DNA from: AP-15 sp963795485
GTDB taxonomy: Bacteria > Pseudomonadota > Alphaproteobacteria > ATCC43930 > CGMCC-115725
DNA length: 64,000 nucleotides
NCBI GenBank assembly: GCA_963795485.1
Contig: CAWCIL010000007.1
Location: 186,001 to 250,000 of the forward strand
Direction of reading: 5' to 3'
This document shows positions 1 through 9,945 of this stretch, one piece after another (within the stretch, counting starts at the first letter, position 1; each line of letters starts with the position of its first letter). The translations under genes were made by a program, and so were the position numbers. The notes below the pieces were generated by a model. The model worked only from the letters and a program-made list of their open reading frames with translations. It did not search any database and was not told where the DNA came from.

Positions 1-810
1 CACCTCCTGCCGGTGCGCAGCGAAGGGGCCGCGCCGGTGACTGACGAAGAGATCAGCTACATGCTGCGCGAAGGGGCCGCGACCGGCCACATTCCGCAGG
101 CCGAAACCGAGATCGTCGAAATGGCGCTGCGGCTCGGCGACCGCCGGGCCAACACGGTGATGACGCCGCGCACCCGGGTCGAATGGCTCGATCTCGACGA
201 CCGGGAGGACGAGAACCGGCGCAAGATCCGCGGCAGCCCGCATTCGCGCTTTCCCGTGGTGCAGGGCGGCTCGCAGCAGGTCATCGGGGTGGTCGAGGCC
301 AAGGAGCTGCTCGGCCGCTGCCTCGCTGGGCTGCCGCTCGATCTGCGCGCGGCGACGCGGCCGCCGCTCTATCTGCCGAACACGGTCAGCGTGCTGCGCG
401 TGCTCGACGTGTTCAAAGGCTCGGGCGAGCCGATGGCGCTGATCGTCAACGAGTATGGCGACCTCGAAGGGCTGGTCACGCCGAGCGACATCCTCGAGGC
501 CCTGGTCGGCGACATTCCGGGCTCGGGCGACGCCGATCAGCGGGTGGTGCGCCGCGAGGACGGCACCTGGCTGATCGACGGCATGGTCGGCCTCGACGAG
601 CTGAAGCAGGTGCTGGGCCTGTCCCATCTCTCCGGCGAGGACGCCGATTTCCACACCCTCGGCGGCTACCTGATGGCGCGGCTCAACCGCGTGCCGATGG
701 TCGCCGACCGCGTCACCGCCGATGGTTACCAGTTCGAGGTGGTCGAAATGGACGGCCGCCGGGTCGACCGGGTCCTGATCTCTCCGACCCTCGCTAAGGC
801 ACGGCGTTGA
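1..810 (+). CDS. CorC/HlyC-type CBS-domain protein (5' truncated by window edge)
   Basis: This is the C-terminal part of a hemolysin-C/CorC family membrane protein; the reading frame is open from base 1, so the N-terminal DUF21 membrane domain lies outside the window. The visible 269 residues hold the linker typical of the family (a conserved LGDRR...VMTPR stretch about 45-55 residues in), a pair of CBS domains (about residues 55-175) and the small C-terminal CorC_HlyC/transporter-associated domain (about 185-260). CBS pairs bind adenosine nucleotides, and family members are linked to Mg2+/Co2+ efflux or membrane homeostasis. The specific substrate cannot be read from the sequence. The next gene starts about 100 bases downstream, so operon membership is uncertain. 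Confidence 0.85.
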   Translation, partial: HLLPVRSEGAAPVTDEEISYMLREGAATGHIPQAETEIVEMALRLGDRRANTVMTPRTRVEWLDLDDREDENRRKIRGSPHSRFPVVQGGSQQVIGVVEAKELLGRCLAGLPLDLRAATRPPLYLPNTVSVLRVLDVFKGSGEPMALIVNEYGDLEGLVTPSDILEALVGDIPGSGDADQRVVRREDGTWLIDGMVGLDELKQVLGLSHLSGEDADFHTLGGYLMARLNRVPMVADRVTADGYQFEVVEMDGRRVDRVLISPTLAKARR

Positions 811-916
811 CGCCTCCGGATGGACGGCCGCGGGTGCAACGCGGCCTTCTCAGCGCCATATCTCGCGGCATGAGCGCGCGACCCGGATCGAAGGAGCTAG
901 CGGCGAGGCGACCGCC

Positions 917-1167
917 GTGACCGGTGTCCCGTTCGATACATTGAAGCTCGCCCGCCGCTTGCGCGAGAAAGCCGGGTTCACGCCCGAGCACGCCGAAGAG
1001 GCGACGGACGCCCTCGCGGAGGCGATCGGCGGCGCTGAACTTGCGACGAAAACCGACTTGCGCGAACTCGAGCAGAAGTTCTGACGATCAAGCACGGCAG
1101 CACGCTGATCGTCGCCGTCGGAATCCTGCTGGCGGCGCTGCGGTTTCTTCCGGCGGCGCACCCTTGA
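917..1167 (+). pseudogene. DUF1640-like coiled-coil membrane protein, frameshifted
   Basis: A GTG start at 917 opens a 55-codon frame with the typical DUF1640 beginning (FDTLKLARRLREKAGFTPEHA, then an Ala-rich helix ending ELATKTDLRELEQK), stopping at 1082-1084. The expected C-terminus, a short LTIK..GSTLIVAVGILLAAL transmembrane helix, continues in another frame from 1081 and stops at 1165-1167. One missing base (or two extra) at about 1079-1082 separates the halves. DUF1640 proteins are small coiled-coil, single-membrane-helix proteins related to the CCDC90/MCUR1 group; their bacterial role is not established. It ends inside the likely TTG start of the next gene. Either a sequencing error in an intact small gene or a true pseudogene. 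Confidence 0.6.
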
Positions 1168-1694
1168 CCGGCAGCCGCGCCCCGCCTGTCCTCCGTCGAT
1201 TATGGGAAGAGGCTTTTTTCTGGCGCACCGCCGCGGCGGTGCTCGCGACTGTGGCGCTCGCCCTTTTGGTCGCGGCGCTCGTCGCCCGTCCCTCGCCCGA
1301 TTTTTCCGAGCGGCCGGTCGTCGCCCTGGTGCGCGACGCCGGCCGGCACCCGCTGTGGGCGATCCGCCTGGCCGGCACCGCTCACCAGATCGCCGTGAAC
1401 AGCCTGGCGCCGCCGCCGGTGCCGGCGGGCCGCGTCTATCAGCTCTGGCTTCGGCCGCGGGGGACCGGCGCGCCGCGTCCGCTCGGTCTGTTGCCGCAAT
1501 CCGGGCGCAAGGAGATCGCCGAGACGCCGGCCAACACCCGCTTGTTGACCGCCCCCGGCGAGCTCATCGTCACCCTCGAGGCCAAGGGCGGCTCGCAGCA
1601 TCCGGGACCGACCGGACCGGCGCTGTTCCGTGGCCGGATCGACCCCCCGGCTGAGCCGAGAGCGGCGGTGGCCTATATTAAACAGGACGTTTAA
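1164..1694 (+). CDS. anti-sigma factor RskA/K C-terminal domain protein
   Basis: The protein has one transmembrane helix (about residues 18-38, rich in Ala/Val/Leu) followed by an anti-sigma-K C-terminal domain marked by VYQLWL, LGLLPQSGRKEIAETP and a final GPTGPALFRGRI block. In the family a cytoplasmic zinc-finger domain holds the sigma factor and this part faces the periplasm. Here no zinc-binding N-terminal domain is seen: upstream bases in frame belong to the DUF1640 gene in another phase. The start is therefore uncertain; TTG at 1164, overlapping the previous stop, is the best candidate. No sigma-factor gene is adjacent. It could be a truncated relic or a short sensor module. Confidence 0.6.
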   Translation: MTGSRAPPVLRRLWEEAFFWRTAAAVLATVALALLVAALVARPSPDFSERPVVALVRDAGRHPLWAIRLAGTAHQIAVNSLAPPPVPAGRVYQLWLRPRGTGAPRPLGLLPQSGRKEIAETPANTRLLTAPGELIVTLEAKGGSQHPGPTGPALFRGRIDPPAEPRAAVAYIKQDV

Positions 1695-1854
1695 GCTTTT
1701 TTGACACCGCGTCGGTCAGCGTCGGGCGAAGCTTTCGCGGGAAACGCGTGGGTCGCAGCTGTAGCAGCTTTATCTTGTCTGCTATAGAATATCGGCTCGA
1801 CCGGCGCGCCGGGCCGCCTTATAGTCGCTCCGCCAGAGGCGGGGATCGCGAAAC

Positions 1855-2391
1855 GTGCGGCAGAACCACAACGCCCCGTCGGTTGCCGTGGTCATGGGCG
1901 TCGCTGGCGTCGGCAAGACCACGGTCGGGGAGCGCCTGGCGGAACGGCTCGATTGGGAATTCGCAGAGGGGGACCGGTTTCACCCGCCGGAGAACGTGAC
2001 AAAAATGCAAAGCGGGCATCCGCTGACCGATGCCGACCGCGCGCCGTGGCTCGCCGCCATCGCCGGGGCGATCGACGCCTGGCAAGCGCGCGACGCTTGT
2101 GGCGTGATGACCTGCTCGGCGCTGAAGCGGGAATATCGGCGTCGGATCATCGGCGACCGCCCGGGAGTGCGCCTCGTTTATCTCGACGGCTCGCGCGAGC
2201 TGATCGCCGAGCGCCTCGCCGCCCGGCGCGGCCATTTCATGCCGGCGAGCCTGCTCGACAGCCAGTTCGCCGCCCTCGATCCGCCGGGTCCGGACGAAAA
2301 CCCGATCGCGGTCACGATCGACCAGCCGGTCGATCGCATCGTGGAACAGATCGCCGCCGTTCTATCGGCGACAACGGAGCGGCCGACGTGA
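1855..2391 (+). CDS. gntK: gluconokinase
   Basis: Phosphorylates D-gluconate with ATP to 6-phosphogluconate, feeding the pentose phosphate and Entner-Doudoroff routes. The 178-residue length is normal for the GntK/IdnK family. A Walker A loop GVAGVGKTT sits at residues 15-23, followed by the family signature EGDRFHPPENVTKM (about 38-51), PLTDADRAPWL, and the CSALKREYRR block. The start is GTG at 1855. The gene opens a tightly packed forward cluster, 32 bases before transketolase, and its product is the substrate of the Gnd enzyme encoded three genes on. The 160 bases upstream contain a T-rich stretch and the likely promoter of the whole cluster, but I cannot define -35/-10 boxes with confidence. 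Confidence 0.93.
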   Translation: MRQNHNAPSVAVVMGVAGVGKTTVGERLAERLDWEFAEGDRFHPPENVTKMQSGHPLTDADRAPWLAAIAGAIDAWQARDACGVMTCSALKREYRRRIIGDRPGVRLVYLDGSRELIAERLAARRGHFMPASLLDSQFAALDPPGPDENPIAVTIDQPVDRIVEQIAAVLSATTERPT

Positions 2392-2423
2392 ACCGCGTTT
2401 CCCGTTGACGGAGAAGAGAATCA

Positions 2424-4488
2424 ATGACGCCCTCGGGCTCGATCGACGATGTCTGCGTCAACACCATCCGCACCCTGTGCATCGACACGGTGCAGCAGGC
2501 CAATTCCGGTCATCCCGGAACGCCGATGGCGATGGCGCCGGTGGTCTACACTCTGTGGCAGGATTTTCTGCGCTTCGATCCGGCCGACCCGATCTGGCCC
2601 AACCGCGACCGCTTCGTCTTGTCCTCGGGGCACGCGTCGGCCCTGCTCTATTCGCTGCTGCATCTGACCGGCGTCACGTCGGTCGACGCCGACTACGAGC
2701 GGCTCGGCACGCCCGCGGTGTCGCTCGACGATCTGAAGCATTTCCGCCAGATCGGCAGCAAATGCCCGGGGCATCCCGAATATCATCTGACCTCGGGCGT
2801 CGAGACCACGACCGGCCCGCTCGGCCAGGGGATCGCCAATAGCGTCGGCATGGCGATCGCCGCCGATTGGCTGGCCCGGCATTTCAATCGGCCGGGCTTC
2901 GACATCTTCGATTATGACGTGTTCGCGCTGTGCGGCGACGGCTGCATGATGGAGGGCGTCGGCAGCGAGGCGGCCTCGCTCGCCGGCCATCTGCGGCTCG
3001 GCAATCTGACCTGGATCTACGACAGCAACCACATCACGATCGAGGGCCATACCTCGCTCGCGTTTTCCGAGGATGTCGCCGCCCGCTTTCTCGGCTATGG
3101 CTGGCAGGTGCAACGGGTCAGCGACGCCAACGACCGCGAGCGGATCGCCGCGGCGATCGCCGACGCCAAGCGCACCGATGACCGGCCGACCCTGATCATC
3201 ATCGAAAGCCATATCGCCTATGGCGCGCCGCACAAGCAGGATACCTCGGCGGCGCATGGCGAGCCTTTGGGCGCGGATGAGGTGCGCGCGACCAAGCGCG
3301 CCTACGGCTGGCCCGAGGACGCAAAGTTCCTGGTGCCCGACGGCGTCTGCGAGCATTTCGCCGCCACCTTTGGCGCCCGCGGCAAAAAGCTGCGGGCCGA
3401 ATGGCTCGCCTTGTTCGAGCGCTATCGCGCCGAACACCCCGATCTTGCCGACGCCTGCGAGCGCATCCAGCGGCGCGATCTGCCGGAAGGCTGGGACCGG
3501 GACATCCCGGTCTTCCCCGCCGAACTCTAGAGGCATCGCCAGCCGCAATTCCTCGGCCCAGGTAATGAATGCGATCGCCCCGCGGCTACCGTGGCTGTTG
3601 GGCGGTGCGGCCGATCTGGCGCCTTCGACCAAGACCCGGCTCACCTTTGCCGGCGCCGGCGATTTCGAGGCCGGCGAGTTCGGCGGCCGCAATTTTCATT
3701 TCGGCATCCGCGAGCACGCGATGGGCTCGATCTGCAACGGCATGTCGGTGTCGAAATTGCGCGCTTACGGTTCGGGCTTTCTGATCTTTTCCGACTACAT
3801 GAAGGCGCCGATCCGGCTGAGCGCCCTGATGGAGCTGCCGGTCGTTTGGGTCTTCACCCATGATTCGATCGGCGTCGGCGAGGATGGGCCGACCCACCAG
3901 CCGGTCGAGCAAGTGGTCGGGCTGCGCGGCATCCCCGGATTGATCGTGCTGCGCCCGGCCGACGCCAACGAGGTCGCCGAGGCCTGGCGGTTCGTCGCGG
4001 CGCTCAAGCACCAGCCGGCCTGCCTGATCCTCAGCAGACAGAATTTGCCGACCCTCGACCGCACCCGCTACGCCGCGGCGAGCGGGCTCAGGCGCGGCGC
4101 CTACGTGCTCGCCGATTCGGGCGGCGGCCCGCCCGAGCTGATCCTGATCGCCACCGGCAGCGAGGTGTCGCTGTGCGTCGGGGTTTACGAAAAGCTGATG
4201 GCCGAAGGGGTCAAGGCGCGGGTCGTCAGCTTGCCGTCCTGGGAGTTGTTCGAGCAGCAGGACGAGGCTTATCGCGCTTCGGTGCTGCCCCCCGAGGTCA
4301 CCCGCCGGGTCGCGGTCGAGCAGGCTTCGACCCTCGGCTGGGAGCGCTACACCGGATTGCGCGGCACCATCATCGGGATGAAGACGTTTGGCGCCTCCGC
4401 GCCCTTGAAAGAGCTTCTCGTCAAATTCGGGTTCACCCCCGAGCACGTCTACGCGGCTGCCAAAGAGCAGCTCGCCCGCAAGGAGTGA
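2424..4488 (+). CDS. tkt: transketolase (one +1 frameshift near 3526)
   Basis: ThDP-dependent transfer of two-carbon ketol units between pentose, heptose and hexose phosphates. The N-terminal ThDP-binding domain shows LSSGHASALLY (about residue 65), the GHPEY loop and the GDGCMMEG diphosphate/Mg2+ motif (about 171). The C-terminal half shows GAADLAPSTKT, the catalytic-Glu block GIREHAMGSI (about 428) and THDSIGVGEDGPTHQPVEQ. The first frame stops at 3528-3530 right after IPVFPAEL; the expected continuation RGIASRN..VMNAIA starts one base later, so deleting one T in ctct at 3525-3528 restores a 688-codon gene. An AGGAG-like site precedes the ATG. The tal-pgi fusion follows after 5 bases. Confidence 0.93.
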
Positions 4489-4493
4489 CGGCG

Positions 4494-7344
4494 ATGCCCA
4501 ACCCGCTGAAGACGCTGAACGAATTCGGTCAGTCGGTGTGGCTCGACTTTGTCAGTCGCGAGCTGTTGAAGACCGGCCAGCTGACGCAGCTGATCGCCGA
4601 CGATGGGTTGCGCGGGGTGACCTCGAACCCGTCGATTTTTGAAAAGGCGATCGGTCACGGCGACGATTACGACGAGCTGATCGCCGAGGCGCAGAAAACC
4701 GGCGATCTCGACCCCGGCGCCCTGTTCGAGGAGCTCGCGGTCCGCGACATCCAGGAAGGCGCCGACGCGCTGCGGCCGGTCTATCATCAGACCCAGGGAC
4801 GCGACGGCTTTATCAGCCTGGAGGTCTCGCCCTACCTCGCGATGAAAACCCACGAGACGATCGAGGAGGCGCGCCGGTTGTGGCGGGAGGTCGGGCGCGA
4901 GAATTTGCTGGTCAAGGTGCCCGGCACCAAGGCCGGGCTGCCGGCGATCCGCACTCTGATCGGCGAGGGGATCAACATCAACGTCACCCTCCTGTTCTCG
5001 CAGGAAGTCTACGCCGAGGTCGCCGACGCCTATATCTCGGGGCTCGAAGCCCTCGCCAAGAAAGGCGGCGACCCGCATAAGGTTGCCAGCGTCGCCAGCT
5101 TTTTCGTCAGCCGCATCGATACGCTGGTCGATGAGGCGCTCGACAAGCGCATCGCTGCGATTTCCGATCCCGCTGAAAAGGCGCGGTTGGAGCGGCTGAA
5201 GGGCAAGGTCGCGATAGCTAACGCCAAGCTCGCCTACCAGCTCTATGACAAGATCTACAGCGGCGAGCGCTGGCAGAGATTGGCGCAGCAGGGGGCACAG
5301 ACCCAGCGGCTCTTGTGGGCCAGCACCGGGACCAAGAACAAGGCTTACAGCGACGTGCTCTATGTCGACGAGCTGATCGGCGCCGATACGGTCAACACCA
5401 TGCCGCCGGCGACGATGGACGCCTATCGCGACCATGGCCGTCCGCGCCCGAGCCTCAAGGAAGACGTCGAGAGCGCAAAGGCGGTCATGGCGGCATTGCC
5501 CGCCGCCGGCGTATCGATCGAGGCGGTGACCGCCAAGCTTGTCGAGGACGGCGTGCGCCAATTTGCCGACGCGGCCGACCAGCTCTATGCCGCGGTCCAA
5601 AAAAAGCGCCGCACGGTGCTGGGCCCCAAGCTTGACGCGATGTCGCATAAGCTCCCGGCGCCGCTGGAGAAGGAAGTCGCCGAGGCGCTCGAGGATTGGC
5701 GCCGCGAGGGCAAGGTCCGGCGGCTGTGGGCCGGCGATGCGTCGCTGTGGACCGAGACCGACGAGGCGAAATGGCTCGGCTGGCTCGGGGTCGTCGACCA
5801 GCAGCTGGCGGCGGCGCCACATCTGCAGGATTTCGCCGCGGACGTCAAAGCCGCGGGCTTTCGCCATGTGCTGTTGCTCGGCATGGGTGGGTCGAGCCTC
5901 GGCCCGGAGGTGTTCGCCCGAACTTTCGGAACGAAGCCCGGTTTTCCGGCATTGCACGTCCTCGAATTCGACCGACCCGGCGCAAATCCGGCATTTCGAA
6001 GGCCTGATCGACCCGGCCCGTACCCTCTTCATCGTGTCGAGCAAGTCCGGCAGCACGCTCGAGCCCAACATCTTCAAGCAGTATTTTTTCGAGCGGGCAA
6101 AGCAGGCGGTCGGCGCCGAGGAGGCGGCCAAGCGCTTTGTCGCAATCACCGACCCCGGCTCGTCGCTCGAAAAGTCGGCCCGCAACGAGGGCTTTCGCGC
6201 GATCTTCCACGGGCTGGCGAGCATCGGCGGCCGCTATTCGGTGTTGTCGAATTTCGGCATGGTGCCCGCGGCGGCGATGGGCGTCGATCCGCGCGCTTTT
6301 CTCGAAAATACCGCAGAGATGGTGCGCTCGTGCGCGCCCAGCGCGCCGCCGGTCGAGAACCCCGGTGTCATTCTCGGCGCCATCCTCGGCGTCTGCCAGC
6401 GCCACGGCCGCGACAAGGCGACGATCGTCGCATCCAAGGGAATCGCTGATTTCGGCGCCTGGCTCGAACAATTGCTCGCCGAATCGTCCGGCAAGCTCGG
6501 CAAGGGGATCGTGCCGTTCGATGCCGAGCCGTTGGGCGCGCCTGCGGTCTACGGCAACGACCGCGTCTTCGCCTATCTGCGGCTCGCCGCCGACCGGGAC
6601 GCCGAGCAGGAGCGGGCCGTTGCGGCGCTCGAAGCCGCCGGCCACCCGGTGGTCCGGATCGTGGTTTCCGACCCGATGCAGCTCGGCCAGGAATTCTTCC
6701 GCTGGGAGATGGCGACCGCAGTCGCCGGCTCGATCATCGGCATCAACCCGTTCGACCAGCCGGATGTCGAGGCGAGCAAGGTCAAGACCCGCGATCTGAC
6801 CACCGCCTACGAGAAGACCGGATCCTTGCCCGAGGAGAAGCCATTCTACGCGGCGGCGGGGTTCAAGCTCTTTGCCGACCCGAAGAACGAGGCGGTTCTG
6901 GCCCCCGCGGCGACCAACCTGACGGCGGCGCTGAAGGCCCATTTCGGCCGCATCGGCGCCGGCGATTATGCGGCGTTGCTCGCCTATATCGAGCGCAACC
7001 CGGCCCATGTCGAGACCCTGCAAGGCTGGCGCAGCACGATCCGCGACCGCACCAAGGCGGCGACCTGCCTCGGCTTTGGCCCGCGTTTTCTGCACTCGAC
7101 CGGCCAGGCCTATAAGGGCGGCCCGAACAGCGGCGTTTTTCTGCAGATCACCTGCGACGACGCCGAGGATCTGCCGGTGCCGGGCCAGAAATACACCTTT
7201 GGCGTGGTCAAGGCGGCACAGGCGCGCGGCGATTTCGAGGTCCTGGCCGAGCGTGGTCGGCGCGCATTGCGCGTCCATATCGGGGGCGACCTCGACGCCG
7301 GCCTTTCGACCCTCGGGCGCGCCATCGCAGAGGCCTTGTCGTAA
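4494..7344 (+). CDS. tal-pgi: bifunctional transaldolase / glucose-6-phosphate isomerase (one +1 frameshift near 5969)
   Basis: A natural fusion of about 950 residues. Residues 1-365 are a transaldolase: RGVTSNPSIFEKAI near the N-terminus, the Schiff-base lysine in NLLVKVPGT (about 140), and ASTGTKN further on. Residues from about 385 are a glucose-6-phosphate isomerase: LLGMGGSSLGPEVF (about 461), the phosphate-binding SKSGST (about 515) and a full-length C-terminal domain to residue 950. The frame changes inside the isomerase domain at about 5966-5970, where an extra T in LE-STDPAQI breaks the coding sequence. Such Tal-Pgi fusions are known in acetic acid bacteria and some other alphaproteobacteria and cyanobacteria. 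Coupling lets fructose-6-phosphate made by transaldolase return to glucose-6-phosphate, completing an oxidative pentose cycle. Confidence 0.93.
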
Positions 7345-7378
7345 GCCGGGCCAAGAACGCAACAGCAGGAGGTTTCAG

Positions 7379-8368
7379 ATGCAACTCGGAATGATCGGTC
7401 TCGGCCGCATGGGCGGCAACATCGTGCGCCGGCTGATGAAGAACGGGCATAGCTGCGTCGTCTATGACCAGAGCGTCAACACCGTCCGAGAATTCGCCGG
7501 CGAAGGCGCCAAGCCGAGCCGGGACCTCGCCGATTTCGTCAAGCAGCTGGAGGCGCCGCGCGCGGTCTGGGTCATGCTGCCGGCCGGCCGGATCACCGAC
7601 GAGACGATTGTCGAATTGAGCGGGATGCTCGCCAAAGGCGACATCGTCATCGACGGCGGCAATTCGTTTTATCAGGACGATATCCGCCACGCCGAGATGT
7701 TGAAGCCGAAGGGCATCCACTTTGTCGATGTCGGCACCAGCGGCGGCGTTTGGGGTTTCGAGCGCGGCTATTGCATGATGATCGGCGGCGACAAGGCGGT
7801 GGTCGATCATATCGACCCGATTTTGAAGACGCTCGCCCCCGGAATCGGCGATATCGACCGTACTCCCGGCCGCAAAGGCCTCGATCCGCGCGCCGAGGAA
7901 GGCTATCTGCATTGCGGTCCGGTCGGCGCCGGGCATTTTGTCAAGATGGTGCATAACGGCATCGAGTACGGCGTCATGCAGGCCTATGCCGAAGGCTTCG
8001 ACATCCTGCGCAACGTCAATATTCCCGCGGTCCCGGAAAACCGGCGCTACAAGCTCGACTTGCCCGACATCGCCGAAGTATGGCGGCGCGGCAGCGTGAT
8101 TGCGTCCTGGCTGCTCGATCTGACCGCGATCTCGCTGGCAAAGGACCCCGAACTCTCCAAATTTACCGGGCAGGTCGCGGATTCGGGCGAAGGCCGCTGG
8201 ACCATCCAAGCGGCGATAGAGGAGGCGGTGCCGGCCGAGGTGCTGTCCTCGGCGCTCTACACCCGGTTCCGTTCGCGGCAGGACCACACCTTTGCCGAGC
8301 GCATCCTGTCGGCAATGCGCAACGAGTTCGGCGGGCACCAGGAACCGGGAACGATCGTAAAGGACTGA
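7379..8368 (+). CDS. gnd: 6-phosphogluconate dehydrogenase, decarboxylating (short GntZ-type)
   Basis: Oxidative decarboxylation of 6-phosphogluconate to ribulose-5-phosphate. The Rossmann motif GLGRMG (residues 6-11) starts the protein, followed by VIDGGNSFYQDD, the substrate-loop GTSGGVWG, and the catalytic segment GHFVKMVHNGIEYG (about 185-198). At 329 residues this is the short form, which tends to prefer NAD, rather than the about 470-residue enterobacterial form; cofactor preference is inferred from the family only. The start is ATG at 7379 behind a clear AGGAGG. It sits between tal-pgi and zwf, ending 3 bases before the zwf start. Confidence 0.93.
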   Translation: MQLGMIGLGRMGGNIVRRLMKNGHSCVVYDQSVNTVREFAGEGAKPSRDLADFVKQLEAPRAVWVMLPAGRITDETIVELSGMLAKGDIVIDGGNSFYQDDIRHAEMLKPKGIHFVDVGTSGGVWGFERGYCMMIGGDKAVVDHIDPILKTLAPGIGDIDRTPGRKGLDPRAEEGYLHCGPVGAGHFVKMVHNGIEYGVMQAYAEGFDILRNVNIPAVPENRRYKLDLPDIAEVWRRGSVIASWLLDLTAISLAKDPELSKFTGQVADSGEGRWTIQAAIEEAVPAEVLSSALYTRFRSRQDHTFAERILSAMRNEFGGHQEPGTIVKD

Positions 8369-8371
8369 CCC

Positions 8372-9937
8372 ATGGACGCTCGGGCCGAGGCAAGAGAGCA
8401 GAACACGGCGCAGCGCGCGCCCAAGGCGCCGCCCTGCACGATGGTCATCTTTGGCGCCGGCGGCGATCTGACCAAGCGCCTGTTGATGCCGGCTGTGTAC
8501 AATCTGGCCAAGGACAAGCTGCTGTCGGAGAATTTTGCGATCGTCGCCGGCGACCGCACACCGAAGCCCGCCGAGGCCTTTCGCGACTATCTGGCCGAAG
8601 GCGTCAAAAGCCTTGTCTCGGACACCGCGTCCGGCGGCGCCAGCGAGCCGTTCGACGCCAAGACCTGGGAATTTATCGCTGCCCGCATCACCCATTTCGC
8701 CGGCGATTTTACCGCACCCGATACCTATACCCGGCTTGCCAAGCTGCTCGACGAAATCGAAGCCAAGAACAAGACCGGCGGCAACGTCCTGTTCTATCTC
8801 GCCGTCGCCGAGCAGTTGTTTGGCACGATCATCGAGCGCCTCGGCGAGGCCGGACTCGTCGAGGAAAAGGACGGCCGCTGGCGGCGGGTCATCATCGAAA
8901 AGCCGTTCGGCCGCGACCTCCCCACCGCCCGCGCGCTCAACGCCCGCATCCTCAAGGTGCTGAGCGAGCCGCAGATTTTCCGAATGGATCATTTCCTCGG
9001 CAAGGAGACCGTTCAGAACATCATGGCGCTGCGGTTTTCGAACGCGATCTTCGAGCCGTTGTGGAACCGCGACCACATCGACCACGTGCAGATCACCGCG
9101 GCCGAAACCGTCGGCGTCGAGCGTCGCGCCAATTTCTACGAGGTGACCGGCGCATTGCGCGACATGGTGCCGAACCATGTGTTCCAGCTGCTGAGCCTGA
9201 CCGCGATGGAGTCGCCGAATTCGTTTGCCGCCGACGCGGTGCGCAATGAAAAGACCAAGGTCCTCGAAGCGGTGCAGCCGCTCGACGACGAGGCGGTGCG
9301 TCGCAACGTCGTGCGCGGGCAGTATGCGGCGGGTGCGATCAACGGCGGCCCGGTCCAAGGCTATCGCCAGGAGCCGGGGGTCAATCCGGACAGCATGACC
9401 GAGACCTATGTCGCCTTGCGGCTCGGGATCGAGAATTGGCGCTGGGCCGGCGTGCCGTTCTATCTGCGCACCGGCAAGAGGTTGACCCGGCGAACGACTG
9501 AAATCGCGATCCACTTCAAGCAGGCGCCGTTTGCGTTGTTCCGCGACACGCCAGTCGATATTCTCGCCCCCAACGTGCTGATCCTGCAAATCCAGCCCGA
9601 CGAGGGGATCTCCCTGCAGTTCGGCGCGAAGATGCCGGGTCCGCGGATCGAGCTCGGCAAGGTCCGCATGGATTTCCGCTACAAGGACTATTTCCACACC
9701 GAGCCCAGCACCGGCTATGAGACCCTGGTTTACGACTGCATGATCGGCGAGGCGATCCTGTTCAACCGCGCCGATGGCGTCGAGGCCGGATGGGAGGTGG
9801 TGCAGCCGATCCTCGATCTGTGGGGCGCGGACAAGACGGTGCCGATCGAACTCTATCCAGCGGGCAGCGCCGGTCCCGACGGGGCCGACAATCTATTGTG
9901 GCGCAGCGGCCGCCAATGGCGGCCGCTCACCCCATAG
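8372..9937 (+). CDS. zwf: glucose-6-phosphate 1-dehydrogenase
   Basis: First oxidative step of the pentose phosphate pathway, glucose-6-phosphate to 6-phosphoglucono-lactone. The 521 residues include the coenzyme-binding FGAGGDLTKRLL (about 27-38), the EKPFGRDL segment and the active-site RMDHFLGKETVQN (about 203-215), where Phe replaces the more usual Tyr of HYLGK. Strong conservation continues to DGVEAGWEVVQPI near the C-terminus. The ATG follows the gnd stop by 3 bases with no strong ribosome-binding site, which suggests translational coupling. The last codons contain a perfect inverted repeat (see 9906-9926). Confidence 0.95.
   Translation: MDARAEAREQNTAQRAPKAPPCTMVIFGAGGDLTKRLLMPAVYNLAKDKLLSENFAIVAGDRTPKPAEAFRDYLAEGVKSLVSDTASGGASEPFDAKTWEFIAARITHFAGDFTAPDTYTRLAKLLDEIEAKNKTGGNVLFYLAVAEQLFGTIIERLGEAGLVEEKDGRWRRVIIEKPFGRDLPTARALNARILKVLSEPQIFRMDHFLGKETVQNIMALRFSNAIFEPLWNRDHIDHVQITAAETVGVERRANFYEVTGALRDMVPNHVFQLLSLTAMESPNSFAADAVRNEKTKVLEAVQPLDDEAVRRNVVRGQYAAGAINGGPVQGYRQEPGVNPDSMTETYVALRLGIENWRWAGVPFYLRTGKRLTRRTTEIAIHFKQAPFALFRDTPVDILAPNVLILQIQPDEGISLQFGAKMPGPRIELGKVRMDFRYKDYFHTEPSTGYETLVYDCMIGEAILFNRADGVEAGWEVVQPILDLWGADKTVPIELYPAGSAGPDGADNLLWRSGRQWRPLTP
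9906..9926 (+). other. perfect inverted repeat at the zwf-rpe junction
   Basis: GCGGCCGCC and GGCGGCCGC, separated by AAT, form a perfect 9-bp GC-only stem with a 3-base loop. It covers the last zwf codons and ends 20 bases before the rpe ATG. There is no following T-run, so it does not look like a plain terminator. It could act as an mRNA-stabilising or attenuating hairpin inside the operon, or be a by-product of the GC-rich codons. Confidence 0.4.
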
Positions 9938-9945
9938 GCCCGGCA

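Noticed and set aside
1701..1706. TTGACA as a -35 box upstream of gntK
   Set aside because: No AT-rich -10 hexamer lies at 16-18 bases; the nearest TATAGAAT at 1783 is too far away.
2421..9697. Very long reverse-strand reading frames opposite tkt, tal-pgi, gnd and zwf
   Set aside because: They lie exactly antisense to well-conserved enzymes, show no domain similarity or ribosome-binding sites and are expected in 70% GC DNA with strong third-position bias.
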